Shown piece after piece: positions 49,001 to 62,200 of a DNA stretch of 64,000 bases (position 1 is its first letter; every line of letters starts with the position of its first letter). Source of the stretch: Serinus canaria (taxonomy: Eukaryota; Chordata; Aves; Passeriformes; Fringillidae); the NCBI RefSeq assembly GCF_022539315.1, contig NC_066317.1, positions 41,076,435 through 41,140,434 on the forward strand, written 5' to 3'. Below the pieces are notes generated by a model, which did not search any database, was not told the DNA's origin, and saw nothing but the letters and a program-made list of their open reading frames with translations. A program made the translations under genes and the position numbers.

Positions 49001-52000
49001 AGCAAGGGGATCTTCCTTCCCTTACTTTGTCCTTGTTTTTCCTGCTCTCTGAGAAGATGGTTGATTAGATCCCGTGGGTGAACACTTTTGGAGACTGGTT
49101 AGATTGTTATAAATCCATGTGTTGCCAGATACTGAAAATAATTGGAAGCTTTACTTGTTAATAGCGTACTTTTTAAAAAAAAACCTCAAAGGGTTTCAGA
49201 AGGCTGAACACAAATCTACTGTCTCTGTATTCCATTCCACTTTTTCCAGCCTCCTTATAAATATGTGAATGATACAACATTACCTATCAGTCTGTTGAAG
49301 TGGAGAGCCTTAATTTCCAGATTAGATAGTCTCTGTGTATTACTGTCTTTGGTATTGCACTGAAGAAGGCTGAAGCTTGAAAGATCTTTTAACCATATCC
49401 AGCCATCTGCAGGTGGGTAAGAAAAGAATATCCTTCCTGGAGCTCTTCTCTATGGCTGCAGATGCACTGCCATGATAAGAGCTGAGTGTGGGTAAGGAGG
49501 ACTCTTGCTGCTGTGCAACAGAGATGGAAATACGCCACACAAAAGAAAATTCAGTCAGGAGCTCATGAGAAAAGAAAGATCCAAAGTAACTCATGTTAGT
49601 TCTCAATCAGAGTCAGTCAAAATTTTTACTTTTCTCCTTTTTAAAGGTTTTTTTTCAACTATAAGTCAGTGTTAGCATTTTGAACAGATGTTTTTGATAA
49701 CTGTACAAGAAACAAAACAAAATCTAGAACTCTAAGCATATCAGAAAGCTTGAAGTCATGCAGAACACTGTGAGAATAACTGGTATGACTTTAATTTTGA
49801 GTTTGTGAGCTTGTTCTAGGCTAGGAAAACGTGAATTAAAAGACCAACAATTACTTAAAATCTGAAAGGGAAGAGTAGATGTCATGTAGAACATTAATAA
49901 AGTTTAGGAGGAAATGAGACAAAAAGAATTTTAAAAAAAATCATGTCTAATTGATTGTTCATTTGTTATGCATGAAGCGTATTCAGTGACTAATGAAATT
50001 TTTACTATCTATCTCAGATAGACAGCACTAGCAGAAGAATTAATTGAATTACACACAGCTTCAGCAAAGTGCTAATAGTTATAGCCTGCAATTTTAGTTG
50101 TCTGATGACCTAACTGATTTAAAAAAAAAGAAATAAGAAAGCAAGCCCGGTATTATGTGTTATGCTCTAGTGAAATGCATACATGAAGTATTACCTTAGT
50201 TCCCTGGTATGTGCAGTTCAGCCAAATTCTTCATTAATTACTCTTGTAGTGAAAGGAAACCAACATCATTATTGCAACAACTGGAGAGATTATAGGATTT
50301 TTTCCACTAGCTCTTACAGTGATGAATACTGTCTGCAGTGTTGGACTGCCTTCATGATTCCAATGTAAGAATAGCACACTAAACAGTTAAAATGCAATAA
50401 TTGAAAAATTAAAAGTAATTTGATTACAGCAAGTGTATTTTCAAATTTTTCTGTATGCATTTTAAAGCCTATATATAAGCACTTTTATAATCACTATCAA
50501 AATATTTTTAAATTTTAGCATAATTCTGAATGAGGTTTTGAAGAATTTCTTAGAAACTTCTCTGAAATATACATATATTGAAGCAAAAGTTTAATGTTTA
50601 TTAGAGTAAATGAATTCTAAAATACAGATCTATAAAATGAGTTTACCACTGAAAAACTAATAATCTCTCTTATCAAGGGTAGGCAAAACTTAAAAATGAA
50701 ATCAGAATCTTATTATGTCTGCTGGGACTTGTGATCCTTTAGACATTGCTAAACTTTCTTTTAGGATGATCAAGGATGAAAATGATATGAGCCTTTTAAC
50801 ATTACTCCCTCTTTTTGCTTTCCTCCAAAGCCCTTTCTTTGCCACCCAATCCCTTTATCACAAAAAAGAAGGAAAAAAATCAGCAGATCAGTCCAACATT
50901 TGTAGATGTTTTTGCATGGGGGGTTTGGCCAGGCCTTTAAGACCATTCCACCGGGCATTCTTTAGCTCTCATTAAGGAGACATTCCTTCCATGCCCTGCA
51001 GAGCTCAAGCTGTGCTGAGGATGAAACAAGCCTCAGCTTTGCCCAAAGCATCTGAGTGGCAGTCCAATCCAGCTCACAGATATCACATCCTGCCCTTGGA
51101 TTCCATCATTTTGCTTGCTCAGGCAGGTTTTAATCTGAAGCCTTCACTCATTCCTGTGCAAAAGAAGGGTCTATTAGGTGAATTCAGGCCCAGGGAAGGT
51201 AGACACGCAAGCCAGAAAAAGCCCAGCTGTTTTACTGCAAGTTGTGTTTGGGCACAGTAATTCTGTGAGCATAACTTTACCTTCTAATTCATTTTTTATA
51301 CTTCTGAATGCAGAAAAGTGAATTATTGTTAAAGGTCTCTTTCAGTGCAGTGCATAACACTGTAACAAGTTGTATGAACAGTTAAATCCATATTTAAATG
51401 ATTTATTGGTTTTAAAAATGGATGACAGATGTGGAAATGAGAGATATGTTTATCATGATGAATTCCTGTGTTGGAACCAAGTTGGCTTTCATCAGTTACT
51501 TTGTACCATTTTATTACACCATTGATCTGAAATCTGATTTTTGTACCTTGACATCAAATGAGGCGCAAAATATGTTTTCAATATTACCTATCTATAAATT
51601 CCATCACACTGGTCTTATTTTGATTGTGGTAAGACCATTTTGAAGTTGCAATTAATATAAATTCATGCTGTTTTCCCATTTTATTTCTATTTCCTCCAGC
51701 AATCTGGAGTAATGATAGATGGCCACTTCAGGATGTTTTGTGTTCTGTACTGTAAGCAATGTTTTCCAATGACTCAGAGACTGAAGTTTGTTTTACAGTA
51801 TTTTATTTGGAACACTAGATTATCTTTTTATTACTTCTTGTTTTTTTCCTCTGAAAAAAACTAGAACAGCAAGAATTTGGCCTGTTACATGTTCATATTG
51901 AATAGGCAAATTCATCCGTTGAGTTCAAGACCATGTACTTTACTTTTCATGGTGATATAAGACAAAAGAGAGATTAGTTTCTGGAACACATAACATTTGT

Positions 52001-53220
52001 ACTCAGAATATTTAAAAAACACATTAGGAAAATGAGAAAATCCCTGAGAGTTTACCTAAAGAACTTCAGAGAAACCTAGCTGAATAAGGCTGACACTAGC
52101 TAGCTTTCAGACTGTCAGCTCCTATTCACTCTGTCTTGGCTCAGCTACTTGAACATAATTGTGTGCAGACATCTTGCTTGCCAACTAGCCCAGTGTTTTG
52201 AATTTAGAACTCTGAACTTGACAGAACATTGTGTGTAGACAAATTGACAGACCATAACATGAATCCTCTGGCTGTGATTCAGCTTTTGTGTCTCAGTTAC
52301 CTCTGACATAAAACAGGGATACTGTCTGTTTATAAATCTTTGGTAGGTGTATGAAGAAGAGTTTGTGTATTCACTGCCTTTAGTGGTATCAGAGTCATGA
52401 ATGATAGAGAGTTACAGAATATTTGAAGCTCATTAAGCTCAGCATGCCTTTCGTTTATTTTATTGAGGTGCAAATAGTCTTATATTTAGAAACAGCTGAG
52501 ACCTTTAAAATAAAGATTTATGGTCTAATCCACTCCCAGTAAGGTCCAATACCACCTGACACAAAATCAGCTTTGTTGGGTGAAGATGCGACTTCTCACA
52601 TCCTTATGGCTCACTTCCACAAGCTCTTCCCTGGTAAGCTCAACTTCTCTGATATTCACAAAGTCTAGGGCTCATCTTTCCTGTCTGATGACTTCCACTT
52701 TCACTCATGGGGCACCTCTACTCATGTAAACTGTATCCATTTTGCTGCCAAATGCAGCGTGTCATTTGGCATTTTCTAACTACAGTGGGCCTCAAGCTTG
52801 TCCCCAGTAACCAAATTTGAATTCCATTATCCCAGAAGTCAAGAAAACAATTATGTGTCCGTGGGCTGGCAAGAATTAATTTTATGAAAGTAAGTGATCT
52901 GAGATGGAGAAGTGAGCTAAGATGGGAGAGTGCCTCTAGGAAGATTCAGAAAAATCAGATAGTTTGGGGAGTACAGGACAGCTCCCCATGGGATGTTGCT
53001 CTATGCAAACACCTATTTTGCTAAGTCCAAGGGCTGTACCATTGCCAGGTGCTGAAGTTGCAGCCCTGTTCATGACTATTTAGAAACATTGAAAAGCTTA
53101 CACAAGAAATTACAAATACAGTCATGGGCTCAAGTAATTGCACTTTTCAAAGTGTTTCTCCTAGCTCAGTGAACAAGCCAAGATTTTAAAGGGAAAAGGT
53201 CAGTCTGGTGGCTCCCTTCT
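43021..53220. other. Unrecognised AT-rich non-coding DNA
   Basis: Ten kilobases without a recognisable gene, RNA gene or transposon. Pyrimidine runs occur at 43022-43049 and a T12 run at 48562-48573. The longest open frames (103 and 146 codons near 46902-47515, overlapping in two frames; 107 codons minus near 47933-48256) have no family motifs. G+C-richer patches around 47980-48240 and 50900-51260 may be old unrecognised repeats. The CAAAGTCAGTGGGAATTTTGG at about 47115 recalls the same old amniote motif as 38809 but is too short to call. Confidence 0.5.
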
Positions 53221-53260
53221 TTCATAATTTAAATCAAAATTTCATAATTTAAATCAAAAT
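53221..53260. repeat. Perfect 20-bp tandem duplication
   Basis: The 20-base unit TTCATAATTTAAATCAAAAT is present twice in direct succession without a mismatch (53221-53240 and 53241-53260). The perfect identity suggests a recent duplication. Confidence 0.97.
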
Positions 53261-54775
53261 GTTTTTCTCTGAGTAATTCAAAACAAAGTCTAAGGACTGC
53301 AGGAAAAAAATCTTAGCAGAAACAGCAAAAATCACAGAAAGCTTTTTTTTAATATAGTTTAAATGTAACCTACTTCCTTCTATTGCTATGAAAATGTAAA
53401 TAAAGATAGTTCTTTTAAAATTGTAATGCTACACAAATGCACTTATCTTCAATTTTGACCTTTTGTGCCCCGAGTGTGCCCTACATTCAAGAATTCAAAA
53501 TTAAAATTTGAAAAATAACATTGGACCATTCTCATTTCCAGCATTTGATTAAAATCACAGAAGTGCTTGCTAATCTTTGATTCATGTCAGTAATTTCCAC
53601 CAGGCTTAGTTTCTCCATTGTTGGTGTTTTTCTTTCTCAGTCACTGTTAAATTGCCAGTTAATTTTTTCTTTATTCTATGACTTGTGTGCTCAAGTGAGT
53701 TTTCCTCAATGTCAGGGCAGGTAAATATTCTCTGGACCAGTATGATATTCCCTTGTTCTTTGGGATTCTAGTTCTGGTTTGCATTAGAAACCTTGTAAGG
53801 GTGAAACTGTCACCCCAATATAAATAATTGGTAGGAAGAAACCACAGTAAAAAATCTTCTGGGTAAACCCAGGCATTTCCTTCTGGCCTGATTGTAGAAA
53901 GATAATATCCCATCTTATAGAAACACTGTAATACCCAGAAAATAATTTATTTTTCCTTTAATGAAACAGGTAGATTTTTCTTAACCAGTGAAAACACTGT
54001 AGTACATCTTCCCCCAGAACCTAATTCCTACAAGTGGATAATTAATTTCCCTGATGGTTTAGTGGCTAGTTCATCTCTGAGGTAACTGGTGAATAGCTGG
54101 GGATTTTTTATATTTCTGGAAAGAACAACAACAGCATAAAAAGTTTTCTTTCTTGCTATTCTTCATTGCTTTCATAACAGGTACTTCCCCAGGTGGAAAA
54201 CCATGTCCTGCAATTCAAGATCTCTGGAAAGAAGCAAGGAAATAATTCATGGAGGAAAGGATTCACTGAATATGAACTCATCTTGTGACTTCACAAAAGA
54301 TGTTCTAAAATCTGTGACATTTGGAAAACAGTGAACATAATAGAGCTTTGGTTTCCAGACCTTTTTGAAACTTTTATGCTTAGCTGACGTCACCTCTCCC
54401 CAACTGTTAGAGACCTGAATTTTAATTATTAAACTGAGTAGACTAGCAAAATAATAATGCCTGGCATAAAAAACCTCCATGTGGATATTTGTTGATACAG
54501 TCTCAAAAATTCCACTCCATGATTTTCCTTAAGGTTAGATATTGATTTGTGATTCAAATTCTTAAATTAGAACACTTAAATTGTTTTATATACCTGTAAC
54601 TAAAATACAAATCCACTTCATATTCTGCTTCACTGAGCATTTTTTATTCTGAGGAGGCTTGGGTTTTGCTTTTAGCCTTGGGACGGTTTAAGCTGCTCTC
54701 ATTCCCACATGGCCCTACTTTATTTTAACAACGACCTTATGAAACCTATGGTTGATTTGCAAATGAAGGCTAAAG

Positions 54776-54784
<9 letters not shown>
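53261..54784. other. Unrecognised AT-rich non-coding DNA
   Basis: Nothing recognised. The short minus-strand frames at 53671-53913 and 54247-54480 carry no family motif. Confidence 0.55.

Positions 54785-54829
<45 letters not shown>
54785..54829. repeat. (TA)n microsatellite, about 22 units
   Basis: Forty-five bases of uninterrupted alternating T and A, preceded by TGTG. The run is pure and so probably polymorphic in length. Confidence 0.97.
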
Positions 54830-54831
<2 letters not shown>

Positions 54832-55840
54832 CTGTAAGTTTCTCTCTTTTTCTCCTTCCTTTCAATATTGTTGAATCGAGTGGTGAGCAGCATCAATCCT
54901 GTATTGACAGTTGGAAGAGAAAATCAGGCTGATACAAATTTCTGAATCTGTCTTGTCATTTATGATGGCTGATGAGCCATAGCTGCTACCCATTGCCCTC
55001 AGATGCTGTTTTCTGATTCTTTTCCTCGTTTAAAGAGGCTTGCACACTATTTTCTCATTGAGAACAAGATGCATGCAAACCCACAGGAGATTTCCATTAT
55101 ATGCAAGGCAGTTTCTTAATGAAAGGGAACTAGTTGTTCTGTCCCTCAAGTATTCATATTTCTCATTTATCAAAGTTGTTTTGTGCCTCAAGGGTAAAAG
55201 TCACAGCTTCTGTAACGTAAAATCAAGCTGTGTTCTTCAGAGTGAGAAAATGTTGGAGAGAAGTTGAGTTCTGCCCTGAAACATTTTTCTTGCTATTTGG
55301 AAATAAAAGTTTTGAAGCAAAAGTTGTGTTCTCATGATCCTTTCTACTGGCTGCTTGTGTAGTGGATATATGGGTGTTTTCCTGAAGATATTAACCATGA
55401 AAAAATATATGCCCCAGGTAGCATACTTGCATTCATGCTTTCTTTGGATTTCTCAGAGCCCCCATTCAAGGTCACAAATCTCTTTCCTGTAGAAAAAATG
55501 TCTAGTCAATAAAATTCTTTCTGCTTGTTTCAGAACAGCATATATTGACAAAAGATTAGTGATTTTATAACAGTATATAAAGTGCATATTATTCTAACTC
55601 AGTTATAAACTCTGCTAATTTTAGTATATTCTATAAGGACATTTTTCGACATGAGAATAGTAACTGTGGATAGAATATGATGGAAGTGAGAAAAATCAGA
55701 CTGATTTTTGTTATACCTATGAACACTTCTGGGTTTTAATCTGCTGTTTAGGTCAAAAGATACAGACCAGTCTTCACTCATCTCAAAATATAGCCTGAAA
55801 TCTCCTGAGGTAATAGAAAAAACACTAACTTAACTGAGTT

Positions 55841-55873
55841 AACTTAGGTTAGTTCAAAGAACTAACTTAATTA
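55841..55873. repeat. Short inverted repeat (hairpin)
   Basis: TTAGTTC AAA GAACTAA forms the core, and pairing extends outward to 12 pairs including one G-T wobble around the three-base loop at 55856-55858. The right arm core ACTAACTTAA (55861-55870) also occurs in direct orientation at 55824-55833, so the region is a local mixture of direct and inverted copies of one short unit. Confidence 0.75.
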
Positions 55874-56972
55874 AACTTAATTATTTTTCCTCAAATAAAT
55901 AATTTAAATCTAGGAAAAAAGTATTACAAATGCTACCACTTCCTGTCCTTACCTATCTTTATAAAACTCTTCAGTAAAAATCTAGCTACTTTTTACAATT
56001 AAATTGGTACTAAGAGAAGCAGAGTTCTCATATCCATAAATCCACATGTAGTAAATATGTTGTAGGGATAAAATATTTACAGAGAAAAGTAATTTTGGTT
56101 TTGAGGTTGCAAAAGATTATTAGAAACTGTGTAAAAATAATTTCACAGCTATAAAAATCAAACTGACAGTCCCTTTAATAGTGAATGGCCATTTAAAAAG
56201 AGGATTTTCAAGTAGAATGGTGATAGACATTTTTTAAGTGCTAATGGTGGCAAAAAGATAAATAAATTCCTTGCTATACAGATACACATTCAGTATAAGT
56301 CAGACTGATTCATTGATTTCATTGCAGAAAGTGGTTTTTTGGATAATGGAGAAAATGAGTCCATTGTGTTAAAAAAACAGCTTTAATATCTGAATAAAAA
56401 TAAAACTTTAATAGCTGCAGCTGCTGATCCATGGCTGAAACAGCATACAACCTGTATGTGGGAGAAATTCAGATACATGAAATATTAATGATGATTCTAA
56501 GATGACTATACCTTTTCAAACAATGCCTAATTTGCTGCTGTGCTGTCAAAACCTTTTTGTTTCCCACATAATTGTCTGCTTTTGAATAAATAAAAAAAAC
56601 CGCTCTATTTAAAATGCATGAAACCTGAGGATAAAGGTCTACAAATTTACTCCAGATGCATACTAACTGCTAGAATAAACATTTCAGAATATGGTTTTAC
56701 ATAATACTCTTATCTGTTTCATTTGGCTGTCCTCATAAACTCACAGCTCTCCAAGCATAAACAGGTTGTTAAGTACATTTAAGGATTTTAGAATGAACAC
56801 CAGAGTTGTCGTTATCATTAAAATGAAGTGCTGATATTGGAGTCAGGCCACACAGAAGTGTTTACCCAGCACTGAACTAGAATTTCAATTTTTTCCTTCT
56901 CTTAGGTGCTGTAGCATGGATGGTTCTAATATATCAGCTTGAAACCCATGATTTGAAAATTGACTACTAGAC

Positions 56973-57002
56973 ATAAAACAACCTAATATAAAACAACCTA
57001 AA
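56973..57002. repeat. 15-bp tandem duplication
   Basis: ATAAAACAACCTAAT is followed at once by ATAAAACAACCTAAA; 14 of 15 bases agree. Confidence 0.9.
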
Positions 57003-57961
57003 CGTGCAACAATCCATTTCTATGTAACAAGGCATTACAAAGCTGAACTGGTTGGTTCAACTGGGCATTGAGTTCTCTGGGTCCAGGGTTTATTTTGCTC
57101 CTAGCTCTAGTGCAGGGTAACATGGATACAATAAGACTGTCTTGTCAATAACACTCTCTTTACTTCACGCAAAGCATCCTATATTTTCTTTGAATGCTCC
57201 ACATCAAAAGACTGAGATAACCTCTGAACCTTTTGATGACACAAAGGAGTAATGAGGCAGGGCAGAGAACAAGGAATAGGAAATGATGAGTTGGTTGTTA
57301 GTGTTGATCATATTTTTCTTTCAAAAAGGAAGCTTCTGCTTCATTTCACAAATAGCATCCATAGCTGTCATGTTGACTCTTGAAGATTCTACCTAATGAA
57401 GACTAGTCAAATATTTTCTACAAAATATAAGTTTTAGTGAAGAAACACAGAAAAGAATGACATAAGTTATGATTTAAGGATCATTTTCTAGTCTAAAAAT
57501 ATCACACATTCACACATGTGAACATATGTATCTGGATTTATAATTGATGGTACTCATCCTTTCTATTTCACTTTCTAAACAGAGTTCTTTGTAAACCAGA
57601 GATTTTTTTAGGTCAGATGATTCTTACTGTTAAGGACCTGATTATTGTAAATATTATATAATTATACATATAAACATTATAATGGGAAAAAGAATACAAT
57701 TTGTAAAAAATACAAAACTGCAGATCATCAAGAAAAGAAAAAGCCCATCAGCATCACCATCTGCACAATGAGTTGTGTTTGGTGCCTCAAGGCTGAGGGC
57801 TCCCCTACATAATATTCTTCAGGGTGAGAAAAAGTCCTGTCTCTCATTCAGTATTTCATCATCATTATATCTTGTATTTCCTACTGCTGCTGGGCTAGGT
57901 CCTCCAGAGTTATTCTTTGATGGATGTTTTCCATTTCTCTACTCATTCAAGGGTCAAACCC

Positions 57962-57979
57962 TTTTTTTTTTTTTTTTTT
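57962..57979. repeat. Poly-T tract, 18 bases
   Basis: Eighteen T followed by ACAATAG. Simple mononucleotide repeat. Confidence 0.9.
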
Positions 57980-58337
57980 ACAATAGACTATAAAATAACA
58001 TGATGCACATGGCAGTAGTGCAGATATGAAACTACAGCTCTTCTAGAGGAAAAAAGAGGAGGGTAAACATGAATGAAAAAAAAAAGAAGGAGAGATAAGG
58101 AAATAAATCAAAACAAAGAAATCCCACAAATAATTAACACGATGTAACTCAAAGATTCAACTGAATTCAACAAGGGTGATAATCTTAGGAGAAAGTTGCA
58201 GGGTACAGGGAGATGTTCTCCATTGCCAATTTATGGTGTAATGTGGAGTTGAATGTGTCTCAACAGAAGGAAAGAAGAAGGGACAATGGAAAGGAAAGCC
58301 AGAATGAAAGAGAGAAGGAAGGAAAATACTGAAATGG
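57980..58337. other. Purine-rich spacer before CR1 copy
   Basis: No gene. The plus strand is purine-biased in two parts, 58046-58110 (GAGGAAAAAAGAGGAGGG-like and GAAGGAGAGATAAGG) and 58263-58327 (repeated GAAGG and GAAAG units). Simple composition bias; the minus-strand frame across it reflects pyrimidine richness. Confidence 0.6.
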
Positions 58338-59222
58338 GTCACAAATTGGAAAGAATCAATGGAGGTCATCTAGTTCCACCTCACTGCTCAAGCAAAGTCC
58401 TGTAAGTACAGTACTCAGGATTGTGTTCTGGCAGCTTTTGAATATCTCCGGATAAGGAGACTCCACAACCTCTCCAGGCAATCTGTTTCCATGCTCAGTC
58501 ATCCTCTCAATAAGGTTCTTCCTCATGTTCAGGTGTTCCAGTTCATGTCTGTTGCCTCTGGTCGCCACCACCACCAAGAGTTTCCAATCCCTTGGAAACC
58601 GCCTTATTAGTACTTAGAGAAATTGATAAGATCCCTCCTCAGGCTTCTCAGGCTTAACAGACCCAGCTCCCTAAGCTTTTCTTTGTAAGACAGATGCCCT
58701 AGTTCCTTAATTATCTTCATAGTTGTCCTCTGGACCCTCTCCAGGAACTCCACATCCCTCTTGTCCTGAAGAGTCCAGAGCTGAACCCAGCACTCCTGAT
58801 GTGATGTCACCAGGGTTGAGTATCATCTCTCTCAGCCTGCTGACAATGCTCTTCCTAAAGCCCCACGGGATTCCATTGGCCTTCTTGTCCTCCAGGACAT
58901 GCTGCTGGTTCATGGACAGTTTTTTGTCCACCAGGGCCACCAGGTCCTTTTCTGCAGAGCTGCTTTCCAACAGGTCAATCCCCATCCTGTGCTGGTGCAT
59001 GTGGTTATTCCTGCCCACCTGCAGGACCCTACATTTGCCTTTGTTGAATTTCAGATGGTTCTTCTCTGCCCAACTCCAGCTTGTTGAGGTCCTTCTGAAG
59101 GGCTGCACCAGCCCTCTGGGGCATCACAGCTTTGTGTCATCAGTGAGTGTGCTGAGAGGGACATCTGCCCCTTCAGCTGAGCCAATGATGAGTAAGAAAA
59201 ATAATGCTGCACCCTGTATCAA
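58338..59222 (-). mobile_element. CR1 LINE, 5'-truncated, 3' part of ORF2 and 3' UTR
   Basis: The plus strand is the complement of avian CR1 along nearly 900 bases. Landmarks are GGTCATCTAGTTCCACCTCA near 58364, GCTTTTGAATATCTCCGG near 58433, GGAGACTCCACAACCTCTCC near 58457, TTCTTCCTCATGTTCAGG near 58516, AAGATCCCTCCTCAGGCTTC near 58628, AACAGACCCAGCTCCCTAAG near 58656, CATGTGGTTATTCCTGCCCA near 58999 and TTTGTGTCATCAGTGAG near 59131. On the minus strand, 58707-59108 and 58607-58810 translate to successive parts of the reverse-transcriptase C-terminus (…LKFNKGKC…, …EKDLVALVDKKLS…, then …FLERVQRTTMKIIKEL…). The two parts lie in different frames, so the copy is broken by a frameshift near 58790 and is inactive. 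The 3' end near 58338 lacks the short terminal repeats typical of young CR1. Oldish copy. Confidence 0.95.
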
Positions 59223-62200
59223 CCAAAAAAAAAGTTGAAAAAAGAAAAATAAAAAGGGGGATTGTGGTTTAAAAACAAGACTTTATTTTAAATTCTGAAT
59301 TTGCACATAAACTGTGCTACCCACCTGTATAGCTTTTGAAGACCTCAGGATTATACATAATTCAGATATTAGTGCTGCTTTAGCAAACTGTGAAATGACA
59401 ACTACACAAGCTGTTTTATGTGATAGAAATGTGATATATATTATTAGTGCCTGTGAATCTTTGCTAGATTTGGGACATGATTTTTTTAATAAGTATTGTC
59501 TTTCTAGGTGTAATTGATAGCCTATGTCTGTGATGGTATTTTCCCCAGGAAAAATCCTTTAATATAAAATCCTTCTCTCTGGAGACCAATTAGGCATATT
59601 AGCATATTTCAATGCTTTGCATATTTGCTGACATTATGAGCTTTTGCATTACAACACATGCTAGTAAAATGCATACAAACATAAATCTTTAAAAAATGTA
59701 TTTAATTTAATGTAATTCAATTTAATCAATTTTTTTTTGTAGTTGCTTGTACTACTTTTGGCTTCTGACCTTCAGGCATTTCTCATCTACCATGAACTAA
59801 ATCTCTCACAAAGAAACAAAGTGAAAATGAAACAGTCAACAAATAAAAAAATTGCATTTATTTTCCTGCTTTCTTTGACACACCAGATGTGACAGGAAAA
59901 CATGATAGAACTGCAATTTTAAAGTTAATTTCCTTAAGAGACCCTCTGTATTTATCATAACATCCAGACATCTATTTCAATTACTGAAAAAATAGTCTTT
60001 ACAGTGGATGAATGCACACAGTATATTTTTTGTTAAAATATCAGTGAAAAAATTCTTTCCATTATCCTTTTAATGAAAATACTCTGCTTACTAGCTGATG
60101 AAATATTTCTTGTTTGTATGCTACAGACTTGCTACATGCTTCCTCTAAAAAGTGCAGAATGAATAAAAAAATTTACCTGGGCCAATGGCAAACAATTGGA
60201 ACTTCTTTGCAAATCTTAACTGAGCTATAAATCTTAAAAAGTGATTAGTTTAGACATTTTAAGTGAGCAACCAAAAAAGGAAAGAGAACACTAGGAGGAG
60301 AAGAAGAGGTGGAAGTACTGGCACTAATATAGAAAAAGGTGTGTAATATTTGCACACCTCGTGTATTTGGAAAGTTTCTATAAATATTATAAAAAATGTT
60401 ATGATTGTATTGGTCTTCTCTACTGTTCCTTAATCTTACTAAATGAAGATCAAATTTCTGTAGAATCAAGGTACAACTTGGGATAACTAAAAATATCAAG
60501 GGATAATGAAAACTAAAACTCTGGTTTATGCAAACTTTGCAATGTGTTACTTTTAAAGCTGAAGAATCCATTCTCCCATCTGCAACAATAATCCTTATTA
60601 AGTGATAAGGGAAGAAATCGGAAAAGGAGGAGTCAGGGAATTTTTCAGAATGTTGCAACCTTATCTGAAGCAAATGGTATAAATAATGGCTGGTAAATGA
60701 GGGCAAATATTTTTATTTCCATCATATAAATCTTTTTACACAAATTGAACTTTAGATTGGAGAAATTATGGATAATGGCTATCTCTATCTTGGTGTCTTG
60801 TTTGAGACTGCAAAGACAGAGGGAAAAATATAGTTTCACAGTCTTCTATAAATCTTGAATTCTATTAAATGCAAAATGGGTACTGGCTCTTTTTAAAGAT
60901 AATTTACTAAGAGGGGAAAAAGATATCTAAATAATATCAATAATGTTCAGTAATTGCTAATAACATCCTAAAGAAATTGATGTAAAGATTCCTTTTGGAC
61001 AAATATACATCATTCTCTGACCTTTTAGTTCTTTACTAAATGGCAATGTAACATTCTCTCAATATCAGAGGCTATGTTTTTCTGGGATGTGGACAGCAGT
61101 CCCAAGGAGCTCAGCTGAGACTAACAACTTCTTTAGCATAGGTCACTGAACAATTGTGAGATACTCCAAAGTTCCAGTAACTACTGACGGCAGAAGATTC
61201 AGAGCAGTGAGTTAGAGGTGAGAGACTTCATAAACCATTTCCATTCCACTAAGCTATCCAGTCTCATCCTCTGCTCTTTTTCATTATATTTGACATTTTT
61301 TAGATTTGATCTTGGTTCCAGACTAGTAGCTTGTAGCTGTGGGCTGAGCGGATGAGACTTTGCTTAGCTGCAGAACATATTGAAAGGGAAAAATATGAAA
61401 GGTATGTGGAAAATGCAGGCCATGCAGAGTTAATAGAGTTAGTTGCTAAGCACAGGCATTTTCAATAAAGAGTTCAGTTTCTAATGTTACTCCCAATAGC
61501 CAAACCAACTTAGTGACAGGGAACTGCTGCTTCAGTAACTGGGATTTCTCTGTGAAACAGTGTATGACCTTGGCACCATTAATTGTCACTGAGTTGTAGT
61601 CAAAATTGCTGAATTTGCTCCTGGGTGAAGAAGGAGTGATTATTGTTCACATTATTTGCAGCTTGGGCCTCGCTTCTTCAGATGAACTCATTCTCCTGAG
61701 ACTTCCACATATTTGGAAATTTTTAATGGTAAACTCAAGTGGAAGGATACAAAGTATAAATAAATGCCAGGATATATCTTCAAGAAGAAAAATAAAAATA
61801 AACAAAGAAAAACATATAACTTTTTATTATTTTTATTGCATATTTTAAAAAAATATGTATGCCCTTGTAGAAATTGTTTTAAGATGTGAACCTTGATTAC
61901 AGAATAACTTAACTTTCAGAGATTCAGAATGATCTGCTCAGTGACAAGCTAAGGCAATATTTATTTACACTTAAACCCAAAACCTAGTTGGTAATTCCAG
62001 CTTGTCAGTTCTGGAGAAATGCAAATGAGGCAGTCCAAACTGCTTAGGAAATGCCAATGTTTTGTGTGTGGTTTTATAGATTGATAACTTCTTTCTGAAT
62101 GCGTATACATACTCATTAATATACATGTACAAAATAAAAATATGGATTAGAGAAATATATAAATAGGTAGGTAGTATGTGATATATTTGTGTGTATCTTT

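Larger units (their letters stand above)
54830..57961. other. Unrecognised AT-rich non-coding DNA
   Basis: No gene recognised. It holds a small inverted repeat at 55841-55873 and a 15-base near-perfect tandem duplication at 56973-57002, both listed. Confidence 0.55.

Noticed and set aside
58723..59238. 171-codon plus-strand frame
   Set aside because: It is the antisense shadow of the CR1 reverse-transcriptase region.
60245..60706. 153-codon minus-strand frame
   Set aside because: It is rich in Phe, Leu, Ser and His as expected for chance frames in this composition, with no motif or splice context.
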